Assembly: GCA_963921195.1 (NCBI GenBank)
Contig: OY992540.1
Coordinates: 24,750,262 to 24,814,261 of the forward strand
Source: Pegoplata infirma
Lineage: Eukaryota > Arthropoda > Insecta > Diptera > Anthomyiidae
Length of the DNA stretch: 64,000 nt
Reading direction: 5' to 3'
Position numbers and translations under genes: made by a program. Positions 1 to 9,576 of this stretch are shown piece after piece. Numbering within the stretch: the first letter of the stretch is position 1; every line of letters begins with the position of its first letter. The notes under the pieces are model-generated. The model saw only the letters and a program-made list of their open reading frames with translations. It was not told where the DNA came from and ran no database searches.

Positions 1-225
1 AACAAAAATACAAAAAAACATGTAAAAAAGTGTATTTTTTCAGAGGCTGGTTCAGTTCTTCAAGGGGGAACTTTTCCCCCCCTGGGACGGACGGACATTC
101 ACAGAATGTCTTAGAATCGATCATAATATATATAGTTTATGGGGTCCCCGACCGATATTTCGATGCGTTACAAACTGAATGACAAAGTGAGTATACTCCC
201 ATACTGTGTTTGGAGGGTATAAAAA
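1..225 (-). mobile_element. mini-me-like retroposon, partial (copy a)
   Basis: Cut by the window start. On the minus strand it shows the mini-me layout: GAGGGTATA end, a core around CATTCNGTTTGTAACNCATCGAAATAT, a TA-rich stretch and a short GTCY run (seen on plus as GGGACGGACGGAC at 81-93). The left part matches the interior of the fuller copy at 12431-13113. It ends at 212-225 with GGAGGGTATAAAAA. The mini-me layout in Diptera is established knowledge; the assignment here is by pattern. Confidence 0.7.
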
Positions 226-295
226 GTAAGAAAATTAAAGTCGGTCAAGACCGACCGTATTTTCCGGAAAATGGATCCCAGGACCAAATATAAAT
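226..295 (-). mobile_element. mini-me-like 3' end of a second subtype
   Basis: Reads, in reverse complement, like the 3' end of the copy at 13231-16902: the GTCGGTCNNGACCGAC palindrome (239-256) followed by TTTTCCGG and the GGTCCCATGG-like block. It abuts copy a, so on the minus strand the two form a head-to-tail pair, as at 16902. Confidence 0.5.
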
Positions 296-396
296 AAATT
301 TTATTAAACACACGAAAACCAAATTTTAGTGAAATAGCTCTCGTTTTGCTGCAAATTGATCGATTTAACTGAAAATCGGGCAAAACTTTTTAATAG
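296..396. other. No feature recognised
   Basis: AT-rich sequence between the mini-me tail and the next element. I see no open frame of note and no terminal repeat. Confidence 0.5.
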
Positions 397-954
397 GGAC
401 GGTCTTTCACAGGGCATCCTCCGATTGTTCTGAAACTCGAATATTGGAATGAGGGGAGAAAAATAAGAGTTAACTGTTTTTTAGCTGCCCAATCTCAAAT
501 TTAAAATTGGTTGCCACCTTATGAAAAAATTAGCTCTTTCGGGAAAACCCGAATTAAATCGAACTAGCAGGAATTTGGCCAAATACAAAAATACGGGTGA
601 GCGTAATTTTAATAGAGATTATCATATGTGATTTTGGTATATACCTCTCCATATAAACTACCCCAATGTATTTACATTTTTAAAAATAAGGCCTTAATGA
701 GGCCGAATTTGAGCACTACCGATACACCACTGTCTTAGGTCTTAAAAAAACCTTTCGATCTATATAAAATGCCTATATAGTTTTTTTTGAAGAAATGTGA
801 AAAATCCTCAAAAAACGAAAAAGGTCCCGTTTTTCCCCCTCTTTTTTGACCCGAGATTGGGCAACTAAGAAAAAAGTAGTAGCTCTTATTTTCCTCTCCT
901 CTTTCACATATGCAAGTTTCAATTGTCTGGTGCCCTGTAGTAGACCTTCCTTGT
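397..954. mobile_element. Element A copy 1 (TIR ACAAGGAAGGTCT type)
   Basis: The right end CCTGTAGTAGACCTTCCTTGT mirrors the left end GGACGGTCTTTCACAGGGCA with a few mismatches, giving terminal inverted repeats of about 20 bp on a 0.56-kb element. Internal blocks (CTAGCAGGAATTT near 565, TAATAGAGATTAT near 612, CCGTTTTTCCCC near 828) recur at 12124-12320 and 24990-26117, so this is a dispersed family. No coding capacity. Superfamily not assigned. Confidence 0.6.
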
Positions 955-1329
955 AAATCCAAAAATGGTCCCATTAAAATCAAATTTAATAAGGCTACAG
1001 AAGTACACGTTAAACACCAACAAATTAATATTTAAATATTTATTTTTTTTTATGGCTTTTAGAGATTTATGTCAATATCGGGGGGTTGGTTTGTGTGGGG
1101 ACTACAAGTAGAACAGGTCCGATACCCTTCAAATTTGGAATGGTGATTTAGATATGCTTACTAGGACGTCCTGTCAAGTCTAAACTTTCGAATTTTGAGT
1201 TGTAATACCTGAAAAACGATGGCCAGGTTAGAGCTGATTGTGGAAAAATTTATGAAAAAATTTTGCAAGGTCACCCAGCAGAAATTTTGCTGAACTGGCA
1301 GCAGCTTTTGGAAAGGAAACCCGAGTCAA
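955..1329. other. Unassigned, possible old element fragment
   Basis: Mixed-composition stretch with no open frame, TIR or tandem repeat that I can support. The block 1090-1240 has higher GC than its surroundings and may be the remnant of another element. Confidence 0.4.
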
Positions 1330-2255
1330 GGAGCGCATCAAAACCTGCTGAATTCATGCATGATTCTCATGCTTTAGAGCGCTTGTTGGATACACCGAAA
1401 AAGCGCACTTAAGATGCTCTGAATTCACATCTCTTTAGAGCGCTGAAAAACCGCTATAAAGATGCAATGAATTCATGTATCTTTTTAGAGCTACTTAAGC
1501 AGAATAAAGATGAAGAACATTTGACTGTTTCTGAAATACAAATTACAAAATCTGAAATACAATTGACTATTTCTGAATACAACTTGAAAATCCTAAATAC
1601 AATTGACTAATTCTGAAAATCAGTTGACTCCCTGCAAGCATTTGGAAGAAATATCGCCTAAGAGATTAAAAAATTTTCAATTATATTTCGAAAATTTCAA
1701 ATTATATTTCAGAAACTTCCATTTATACTTCAGATATTACCATTTATAACCAAAAAATGTTTAATTATATTTAAAAAATTTTCAATTATATTGGAAATTT
1801 TTGAAATACAATTGTTCATTTTCGAATATAATTGAAGATTCTAAAATATGATTGGAGATTTTTTGTAATATAATTTATATTTTCTGAAACTAAAGTGGAA
1901 ATGGTGTATTAATTTTTTTTTTTTCATTCAAAATGTGTTAAATGTGCTATGATTGAAGCACTCTTTGCGGCGCTGATTAATGCGCAATAATGATGCAGTG
2001 AAATCATGTGTCTTTGCCCAAAACTCATGGTTTTTTATTCAAAAAGTGTTAAATATATTTAAAGGGAAAGCATCTGTGAAATTTTATCAAAATATAATTT
2101 TATATTTTAAGTTTTATATAAAAAATCTTTACAAAAAATTTAAATTTTTTCCCCTTATTTTTACTGCATTCTCAAGAGCGCTTTTTGGATGCGCTTCGGT
2201 ATGCTATAAAAAGATGCTGTGTCGCCAAAATCTCGATTAATTTTTGCTGGGCATC
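1330..2255. repeat. Minisatellite field, three unit types
   Basis: From 1365 to about 1500, and again near 1965 and 2170, a degenerate unit of roughly 50-60 bp recurs, with AGAGCGCT, a GCTATAAAGATGC core and GAATTCATGTATCT. Between 1510 and 1640 a shorter unit built on AATACAATTGACT is repeated. From 1665 to 1880 a unit of about 30 bp built on TTCAATTATATTT is repeated. Open frames here are by-products of the repeats. Confidence 0.65.
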
Positions 2256-2600
2256 TTCAGTCGGCAACCAGTTCGAGTTTTTTTTAATGGTTTTCATAGT
2301 TTTTTGCTTGTTATTTGACGATCATGATATTTTTAAGAGATTATCCAATTTTCTTCTCCTTACTCTCAACGAATGTAGAGTCGAATATGTATTAAAATTT
2401 AAATTTCTTATTTAAATTCCCTTTGCTACTTGAAGTATTGAGTTTTTATATTAACTAAATACTACTGACAATGGAAGCTGACAAATTTTTTTAAATAAAT
2501 TTAAAACAGAAAAATTATTTTCTAGAAAATTATTCTGTAAAAATATCATAGTTTTAATTAGTAATGGCCTTGAGCTAGAATAAACCTACTAAACATTTTT
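2256..2600 (+). repeat. Dispersed repeat C, uninterrupted copy
   Basis: Contains TTATTTGACGATCATGATATT, an AGTCGAATATGTATTAA stretch, AAATTCCCTTTGCTACTTG, GACAATGGAAGCTGACAAA and a terminal GCTAGAATAAACCTACT. The same order is found around the foldback at 9577-11914, split at GAATA/TATGTATT, so this copy is an empty site. A minus-strand copy of its right half lies at 9005-9210. Confidence 0.7.
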
Positions 2601-2842
2601 TATAAATTTTAAGATTCTGAGAGTAAGATAACTTTCCTGAATTTTTCCTAAGAAATAATTTCCTCCCTATTACTCATAACTAGGGATGAGATTTTCATGC
2701 ACTAAAAAATCGAAAATATGCGCTATAAAATTTAAAATATGCAGTAAAAACTCTAAAAATATGCAAATGGTGTGTAAGCAAGAGTTTTTTTTTTAGAAAT
2801 TAACAGAATTTAATGTTGTATTTATTCGACCTTTAAATTTGT

Positions 2843-3196
2843 AATGTAAATGAAATAATTGAGCTCGAGGTCTGTTGTTTTAAATAATTTTTATTTTATT
2901 TCTCCGATATTTCGAAATTCATCGAATTTCATCCTCAGGGACACTTGTAAAAATTACACAAACAAAATAAACTTTAAGCTATAGTTGTTTTAACATCGTC
3001 GTATGGTATTGCAGTGTATTGCGAGTGCAATACCATACGACGATGTTAAAACAACTATAGCTTAAAGTTTATTTTGTTTGTGTAATTTTTACAAGTGTCC
3101 CTGAGGATGAAATTCGATGAATTTCGAAATATCGGAGAAATAAAATAAAAATTATTTAAAACAACAGACCTCGAGCTCAATTATTTCATTTACATT
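2843..3196. repeat. Perfect 171-bp inverted repeat with 12-nt loop
   Basis: Arms 2843-3013 and 3026-3196 are exact reverse complements by direct reading; the loop is GTGTATTGCGAG. The arms include TTGAGCTCGAGGTCTG, a variant of the CTCGAGGTC motif also seen at 9030, 29190, 31395, 40690 and 45055. A transcript would fold into a long hairpin. Either a recent foldback formation or an assembly fold artefact could give perfect arms. Confidence 0.9.
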
Positions 3197-3244
3197 ATTA
3201 ACAGAATGTATAAAATAAATTGAAAAAAAAAAAATAATTTTTCT

Positions 3245-3819
3245 TATTATACCCACCACTAAGTGATAGAGGGTATATATAAGTTTGTCATTCCGTTTGT
3301 AACTCATCGAAGTATCGGTCTGGACCCCATCGATCGATTTTAAGACATTCTAGCGATGTCCGTCTGTCTGTCTGTAGAAATGGTGATCACGGCCAAAATA
3401 TTACACGGAGATTACTGAAACTTAACACATTTATTGGAAGTTCTCCCGAGAAGTTTGGTATTGCATTTAAGCGATATCGGTTGAGCGGTTCAAAAGTTAT
3501 GAACGAAAATGTAAGGACACCAAAAAAATTTTAGTACATTCAACATAACCTAAAAATACAAAAAGCTTTAATTCGGCTGCTGGTTGACATATGTGAACAC
3601 AATTGAAAAATCAAATGGTATTTAAACAAGTACGAACATTTTTTTCGACAAAAAAATAAAAAATTGCGGATTTTTTTCGCGGAAATTTTTTTTTTTAATT
3701 TTTTTTTTTTTTCAAAAGTAATTTCCTTTTAAATTAGGTTTTTTGCAATAATCTTTTTGAAATTTTGGAGGGTATTACTACATTCGGCAAGGCCGAATTT
3801 AAATTTTTTACTTGTTTTT
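3245..3819 (+). mobile_element. mini-me-like retroposon, full-length-looking (copy b)
   Basis: Starts ATACCCACCACTAAGTGATA, then GGGTATATATAAGTTTGTC (TA run plus core), CATTCCGTTTGTAACTCATC, and GATGTCCGTCTGTCTGTCTG (GTCY run, 3356-3374). It ends with GGAGGGTATTACTACATTCG, the imperfect palindrome TTCGGCAAGGCCGAA and TTACTTG. No coding capacity. A close relative at 21421-21939 shares the interior after the GTCY run. Confidence 0.75.
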
Positions 3820-4436
3820 AAATAAATTTTTAAAATGTTAAATAGTTTAAAAAAAAATAAATTTCAATTTGTGGTTTTGTTAATATATGCCAAAATATGC
3901 AAAAATATGCGCTTTAAAGTTAAAAATAAGCACAAAATATGCATTTAAAACCAAAATATGCAAAACTATGCATTTTTACCAAAAAATTCAAAAATATGCA
4001 AAAACAAATCGATGCCATTTTAACGCAAATTTCTTAAAAAAGGTCGAAACCCCGGGACTAGAATATACTTTTTTAAATGTTTGAGCTGCGCTGAGTCCGA
4101 ATCGGGGCTGTAGGCAAAATCGCCCAAAAAAGAAAATGAAATTTCACCCCAAAAATTGTTCATACAAATTTGAGTCATATTTCATATAAAAAGTTACCCA
4201 ACATTTTTGGGCACATTTTCATTGTTTTTGGGCAAAATTTTTAAAATAAAAGATTGGGTTTTATTTTACTTATCGTATGGCACTGATAAAAGCAATTATA
4301 ATATTGTTAAAAATTTTCGCCTGCGGCGCTTTCATTGCACCTCCATGCAATTTTTTCAATTTCTTCATAATTTATTTTACACACATAATATTTTTTACAT
4401 CAATTACCCACTTATAGCTTTTTCAGACCATATTAT

Positions 4437-4721
4437 CAAGAAGACGATAAGACAAAAATATTATTAAGGATACCTAACAAAAAGTCCTGTCTTAAAATTT
4501 TCTTCATAGCCATCTCTGATTCCAATTGTAGAAGATGTGATGAACCGAATACGGATGAAACAGTTGAACATATCCTGTGCAAATGCCCCGCATTGGCCAG
4601 GCATCGCAAAAAAATTTTAGGCAAAGCTGAACTCGAGAATCTGGAGGAAATCGCAGTTATGGACCTTATGCGCGTTAAATTGTTTGCAACATGGACTAAC
4701 GCGTTTTATCCACGTCGTTGA
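4437..4721 (+). pseudogene. Non-LTR retrotransposon ORF2 C-terminus, 5'-truncated
   Basis: An open frame ends at the TGA at 4719-4721. The translation contains CRRCDE, DETVEHILCKCPALARHR and ends NAFYPRR. The spacing C-x2-C, then H-x4-C, is the CCHC-type motif found at the C-terminus of ORF2 in the I, R1 and Jockey groups, which in the full protein follows reverse transcriptase (and RNase H in some clades). Nothing upstream of about residue 95 from the end is present, consistent with the 5' truncation usual for target-primed reverse transcription. The frame is undamaged, so the insertion is probably young compared with its surroundings. The clade cannot be fixed from so short a piece. Confidence 0.8.
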
Positions 4722-4806
4722 AGGAACATGTGGTATTGCTATGGACCAGCCGGTCTATGCGAGGAGTTCAAAATTTTGAGCTCCGCCACCCCTAACCTAA
4801 CCTAAC
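4722..4806 (+). mobile_element. 3' UTR and CCTAA tail of the non-LTR element
   Basis: Directly after the stop codon comes a short GC-richer UTR (GGACCAGCCGGTCTATGCGA) ending in CCTAACCTAACCTAAC at about 4789-4804. A simple-repeat tail at the 3' end is usual for non-LTR elements. Element E sequence resumes at about 4806 (ACCAAATGAAAGGTCTTTGG). Confidence 0.7.
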
Positions 4807-4982
4807 ATACCAAATGAAAGGTCTTTGGAAAACCTATCTACGTGTGCTAAGAACGTGTCCAAACATGCACAACTTTTCGTCATATTGAGTAAAATACCAA
4901 AATTTTAGGAAATTTTTGTTAATAAGTCGAAAAATATTAACTTCTTTGGCCCGTTGTTAGCACCACGAGATAGGTATTTTTA

Positions 4983-5229
4983 CACACAGAAAACAAATTT
5001 GCTAATTTCCAACTGAAATTCAGTTGTTACAACAAAAAATCGGTGGATGCATTAGAATTAAGGTTGAAACAACTAAATATCGGTAGTTACAACAAAATGT
5101 TGTTATTACAACTGTCTTTTAATTGAAACAACTATAAAATTCGTTAGCCACATCAAAATGTAGTAGCAGCAACCGAATTTTGAGTTAATACAACTGAAAA
5201 ATTCATTTGGAAATTTATTTTTCTCTGTG
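4983..5229. mobile_element. MITE M1, 247 bp, TIR CACACAGAAAA, TSD TA
   Basis: Bounded by TA at 4981-4982 and 5230-5231. The ends CACACAGAAAACAAATTT and AAATTTATTTTTCTCTGTG mirror each other. The minus-strand element E copy at 29222-29636 has the uninterrupted site at about 29465 (reverse complement TTCTTAATACC), which fixes both boundaries. The interior is a degenerate run of ACAACTGAAA-like blocks. Confidence 0.85.
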
Positions 5230-5497
5230 TAATACCTTTAATCTGATACCACACATTCCTATATTAATTGCGTTTAAATAGGCGTAAATCGTAAAAAACT
5301 GAAAATGATCAATTTCCCCCCCATACAAATCGACCCCCCTAAAAATGAGTTTGGGCCGCTAAAAAAAATACGTGTTGAATTGATTTTCGTTCCTAACAAC
5401 ATATCCAAATTTTATGAAGATCGGAGGGTGATACCAGGGAGAAAACCTAATGTGATAGGCAAACTCTGAGACCAGATTCGGATTCAGCGCAACTCAA

Positions 5498-5838
5498 ACC
5501 CGTAAAAAAGTTACCTCTGGTTTATGGGTTAAAAATTTGTTGGCCTGTGTAATTGTTCGATATCGTTTTTAGACTATCTGCAAAAAACATGCATTTGTAT
5601 GGAAATCACATCCATACTCATAACATATTATTTTTTCCCAGAAATTCTATAGTAGTAATGACAAATACTAAATGTACTATATTACCATTTAAATTAATTC
5701 ATTATAAAAACAATTTTATTGCAAAATATTATAAAATTCATTATTTGCTATGCTGTCATCTTTTGCAGAGGATTTCATAATATGCATCCCATATCCATGC
5801 ACCATCTTTTAGCTAGAATTCAATCAAATGCATCTATA
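5498..5838. other. No feature recognised
   Basis: AT-rich, possibly single-copy sequence between element E and the foldback. It has a 75-codon open frame without recognisable similarity, which I treat as chance. Confidence 0.5.
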
Positions 5839-5840
5839 TA

Positions 5841-7101
5841 TGGGGCATTCCATGTGAAATCGGACACTTTGAAAAACTTTTTTTTTTAGATTTTTCCAAT
5901 TTGTTTACAGTTTTTAGTACCCTTCGAAAACTCCTTCGTGGTAAATTTTCAGATTTTTTGGATGACCCGTTCAAAAGATATCGAAATTTTAAAAATTGGT
6001 TGTTTGTTCCTTTACTCAAACTTCTTTTAATCATAACTTCTTCAATAATGGTCCAAATTGCAAATTTTTTTTTTCAAAATTTTTGTTTTTTTACGTACTT
6101 TCTAAAAAAAAATCTCAAAAAATTCTTAAAAGCGCTCTAGTATGCGATTTTTAAGTTTTAAAATTTAAATCTCATTTTTGAAAAGGTTTGTACTCTTCGA
6201 TTTTTTTGAAATTTTTTTGAGTAAAACTTCTATCAATTCTACAAATTTTTTGCCCAGGAAGATCGTGGGATAACGATTATAACTATTTTTTAAAATTTTT
6301 TGAAAAAATTTTATTGTAATTTTTCAATCTTAAAATCATTTCTACTGCTCCAATGGTGCGTCATAGAGGGGTCCTTTATAAGACCGACCCCCATTAATTT
6401 TTACGTCTTAACATTTCTTTGGAACAAAATAATATCCGATCTCCAATTTCTAAGGGGGCTCCCACACAAAACGACATTTTTTTAAAATTTGTTCCAACCG
6501 CTCTAACTGCCCTAATAGTGCCCTTAGAGCAACAAAATGTATGACCGACCCACAATATTTTTTTATTCCAAACCTTTTCTCTGAACACACCTACCCTCTA
6601 TCTTTAACTGTTAAGGCGGTCCCCATACAATTTTTTTATTTTTTGTAAATTTGTTTTATTTAATCAGCTTCTACCGGTCCAATGGTGCGTCCGAGAGGGG
6701 TCATTACTGAGACCGACCCCCATTTATTTTTACCCTACAACATTTTTTCAAAACATACCTACGACCTATCTCCACTCCCTAAGTAGGCTCCCATACAAAT
6801 AACAGTTGGGGCAAATTTTATAAAAATGTAATTTTGTATGGGAGCCTGCTTAGGGAGTGGAGATAGGGCGTAGGTATGTTTTGAAAAAATGTTGTAGGGT
6901 AAAAATAAATGGGGGTCGGAAGTTTGAGTAAAGGAACAAACTACCAATTTTTAAAAATTCGATATCTTTTAAACGGGTCATCAAAAAAATCTGAAAATTT
7001 ACCACGAAGGAGTTTTCGAAGGGTACTAAAAACTGTAAACAAATTGGGAAAATCTAAAAAAAAAGTTTTTCAAAGTGTCCGATTCCACATGGAATGCCCC
7101 A
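5841..7101. mobile_element. Foldback FB1 copy 1 (TGGGGCATTCCATG ends)
   Basis: The left end TGGGGCATTCCATGTGAAAT and right end ACATGGAATGCCCCA are inverted, each flanked by TA (5839-5840, 7102-7103). The left arm runs to about 6800 and contains ACTCCTTCGTGGTAAATTTT and ATAGAGGGGTCCTTTATAAG blocks. The right arm is shortened: it jumps at about 6920 from the GGGGGTCGG block to AAGTTTGAGTAAAGG, losing several hundred bases kept in copy 2 (19863-21418). No coding capacity. Confidence 0.8.
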
Positions 7102-7166
7102 TATGTATGAAGTACATATTATTACATTTTATTTAATTTTATATATCGTCGAACTATATTCAATAA

Positions 7167-8056
7167 ATGCCAACTCGAAAAAGCTTACTGTTCAGGAGAG
7201 CTAAAAAACTAGTTATTTCGCATATTATTGCAAAAATAAACAATGTACCTTCCACAAGATGGTTTAAATATTCTAAACAATTTTTACCTATGCAAAAATT
7301 TTCATATTTTGCACTTGTTTGCGTATTTTTCAGAGATGGCATTTATTACTATATTAAAAAACAAATATTTTTTTAGAGTTGGCATATTTTGTCGGAAAAT
7401 AAAAATACATTTTTTTTGGAAAAATTTAAAAATTTATTTTTTTTTTAGTTTTTGTTATCCTTAGTACGGTAATTGCAAAAACTGAACAAAAAATTAAAAA
7501 TCTTTGCATATTTTTAAAAGTTACTAGCTCCGAAAGCCTTTTAATCTCAGGGTGTTCAACTTTGGCACTCTGTAACTCACGCTGTATTGCAATAGGGTCA
7601 CTCCAAACCAGCTATTTTGAAAGCTTATATCATTGACTTTATTTGCCCCATTCATAATGTTTCAATCTGATAAATAGTTTGAAAGTTACATAAATATAAG
7701 CAATTTTTTTTTTTGCAAACACTATTTACCGATATTTTAAAAATGGCAATATCTCGAGAACCAGTCATTAGATATCAAAATCTTTACAAGATTCGCGTTC
7801 AGCATGGCAAATGCAATAAGATATGTGGTCTAACTTTTTTTAAAAAAATTTTTGAAAAATTTTTGGAAATTTACAATGGGAGTTGGCATTTATTTCCACC
7901 AAAAAAATATGTACTTTGAGTTAGCAGAATAACAAAAATGGATGTAAAACGACAACAAATTATTTTTTTTGCTCTGAAATTTTTATGGCAGATAGGTATT
8001 ACATAGGGGAGCTATTTGCCATCGGAAACTCATTTCCGTCAAATTTGAGTTGGCAT
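7167..8056. mobile_element. Probable element with ATGCCAACTC termini
   Basis: ATGCCAACTCGAA at 7167 is mirrored by TTTGAGTTGGCAT ending at 8056. Extra copies of GAGTTGGCAT occur inside (about 7377 and 7874), so it may be a composite of degenerate units. Target duplication not clear. No coding capacity. Confidence 0.45.
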
Positions 8057-9004
8057 ATTTTGAATATAGGTTCACGATATATCACCTTAAAGTATGCTTC
8101 AGTTTATTTTTGCCCTTTTAAGCTCGCTACAAATTTCTATATATAGCTGCCTCCTTAAAATATGCTATAATTTCTTTGTTTTATTTTACGAGTCTTGATT
8201 TTATGGTTTTACCAACAACGATCGTTAATACTTTAATACTGTTTTTTTGTGTTTGACTACTGCTGTAACTAAACAAATTTAGTTTTTAAAGTCATTGTTT
8301 GAAAAACAAAGTTTCTGTATTTTTTTGTTGCAAGAAAACTTGTTAGTTTTTCTTACAAATCGTTTTTCTTTTGTTTAAGTTTTCTAAACTAGATTAATGC
8401 AGTTAAAAGTTAAACTTGTTAGAGGGAAAAACAATGTTATTTATTCTATAGATTTTTTTGTTATAAAGTTGTGGAAAAATATAATATTTGAGAAAAATTG
8501 TTAAACTACAATTGGAAACAAAATTGATTGAATAATCGGGTGCATCTGCACCCACATCAATTGCAATTGATTTTATTTAAGTTAAACAAAAAAATTACAA
8601 TCTATTTTAGTAAAATCCTATTCATAGTTTAAATATTCTTCATAATAATTAAATATTTTTCTATAAAAATTTTATCATTTCATGATAAAATTCAATACAA
8701 AAAAAAAATCATCACTTAGTTTGCTTAAATTTTCACCATATGTAAGGTATTAAATATTTTGACAATTTTGTTATGAATGTAAACAAAAGGCCAACATAAA
8801 AATGTCAGATTTTTGGCACTTGATTCATATAGTTTAAGTAAAAATAAATACAAACAGACTGACAAAATCATACAAAAAAAATATGAACTAAAAATAAATG
8901 ACAACAAAATAAATATAAAACAAATCAAATCTTAAATTTCCCAGCAAATGTTAAATTTCGCAAAAACAAATACAAAATTAAAATTAAAAAAAAAAATAAA
9001 AGTT
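8057..9004. other. No feature recognised
   Basis: Very AT-rich sequence without TIRs, tandem repeats or open frames that I can support. It may be single-copy intergenic or intronic DNA. Confidence 0.5.
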
Positions 9005-9210
9005 TTTGTATTTTGAGTAGGTAAATTCGCGCTCGAGGTCATTATTTCCTTTTCTAAATAAAACTATGATATTCTTATAGAATAATTTTCAAGAAAATAA
9101 TTTTTTCTGTTTTAAATTTATTTATGTTGGTCTTTTTTGTCAGATTCCATTGTCGAGACTATTCAGAAAATATAAAAACCCTATACTACATGTAGCAAAG
9201 GGAATTTTCT
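9005..9210 (-). repeat. Dispersed repeat C, right half, minus strand
   Basis: GCGCTCGAGGTCATTATTTC (from 9030), the AATAATTTTCAAGAAAATAATT stem, TTGTCAGATTCCATTGTCGA and CTACATGTAGCAAAGGGAA are the reverse complement of 2410-2575. The block around 9085 is itself a short inverted repeat. Confidence 0.65.
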
Positions 9211-9469
9211 TGAAAATTAAGGAAATTTTCTTGAAAATTAATTAAAATAATACTAAACCTACTCAAAATATAATATTTAAAAGATCAAAAAACGTAATTT
9301 TTATTTTTTAATAAAAATGAATCCAAATTTGAACAAAATGGTTAGCATGCCAAGGTTGAATATGGTATTATGGTATTACAGGTTGAATATTTTATCGCAA
9401 ATAATCCATATAATTGAGCATTTGTAACAACAACTAGCATATGGTATTCACCAATTGATAATTATATGT
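9211..9469. other. Short direct repeat, otherwise nothing
   Basis: The block AAGGAAATTTTCTTGAAAATT is duplicated head-to-tail near 9198-9240. The rest is AT-rich with no recognised feature. Confidence 0.4.
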
Positions 9470-9576
9470 AAATCTGTTTTTAATTAGTTATTTTGTTGAT
9501 TATTTGACGATCGTGATCTTACTAGGAGATTGTACATTTTCCTTATTCTAATTCTCAACTAGGGTAGAGTTGAATA

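Larger units (their letters stand above)
2684..4056 (+). mobile_element. ATATGCA-rich element L, copy 1, interrupted
   Basis: The left end (AGGGATGAGATTTTCATGCA) and right end (GATGCCATTTTAACGCAAATT) match, in reverse complement, the ends of 19135-19545. Its interior is a run of AAAATATGCA-like repeats at 2705-2770 and 3887-4000. The palindrome 2843-3196 and the mini-me 3245-3819 lie inside it, so both are later arrivals or rearrangements. Confidence 0.65.
4081..5497. mobile_element. Element E copy 1 (TIR TTGAGYTGCGCTGARTCC)
   Basis: The left end TTGAGCTGCGCTGAGTCCGA is mirrored at 5465-5497 (reverse complement TTGAGTTGCGCTGAATCCGA). It holds two later insertions: a non-LTR retrotransposon tail (about 4437-4806) and a MITE (4983-5229). 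The second copy, 29222-29636 on minus, lacks both and serves as an empty site for the MITE. Its left part also carries CGCCTGCGGCGCTTT (4318-4332), shared with the core palindrome at 24166-24345. Confidence 0.65.

Noticed and set aside
3887..4084. Frame rich in KYAK repeats, and the similar frame at 19117-19353
   Set aside because: Both come from the ATATGCA repeat of element L read in one frame.
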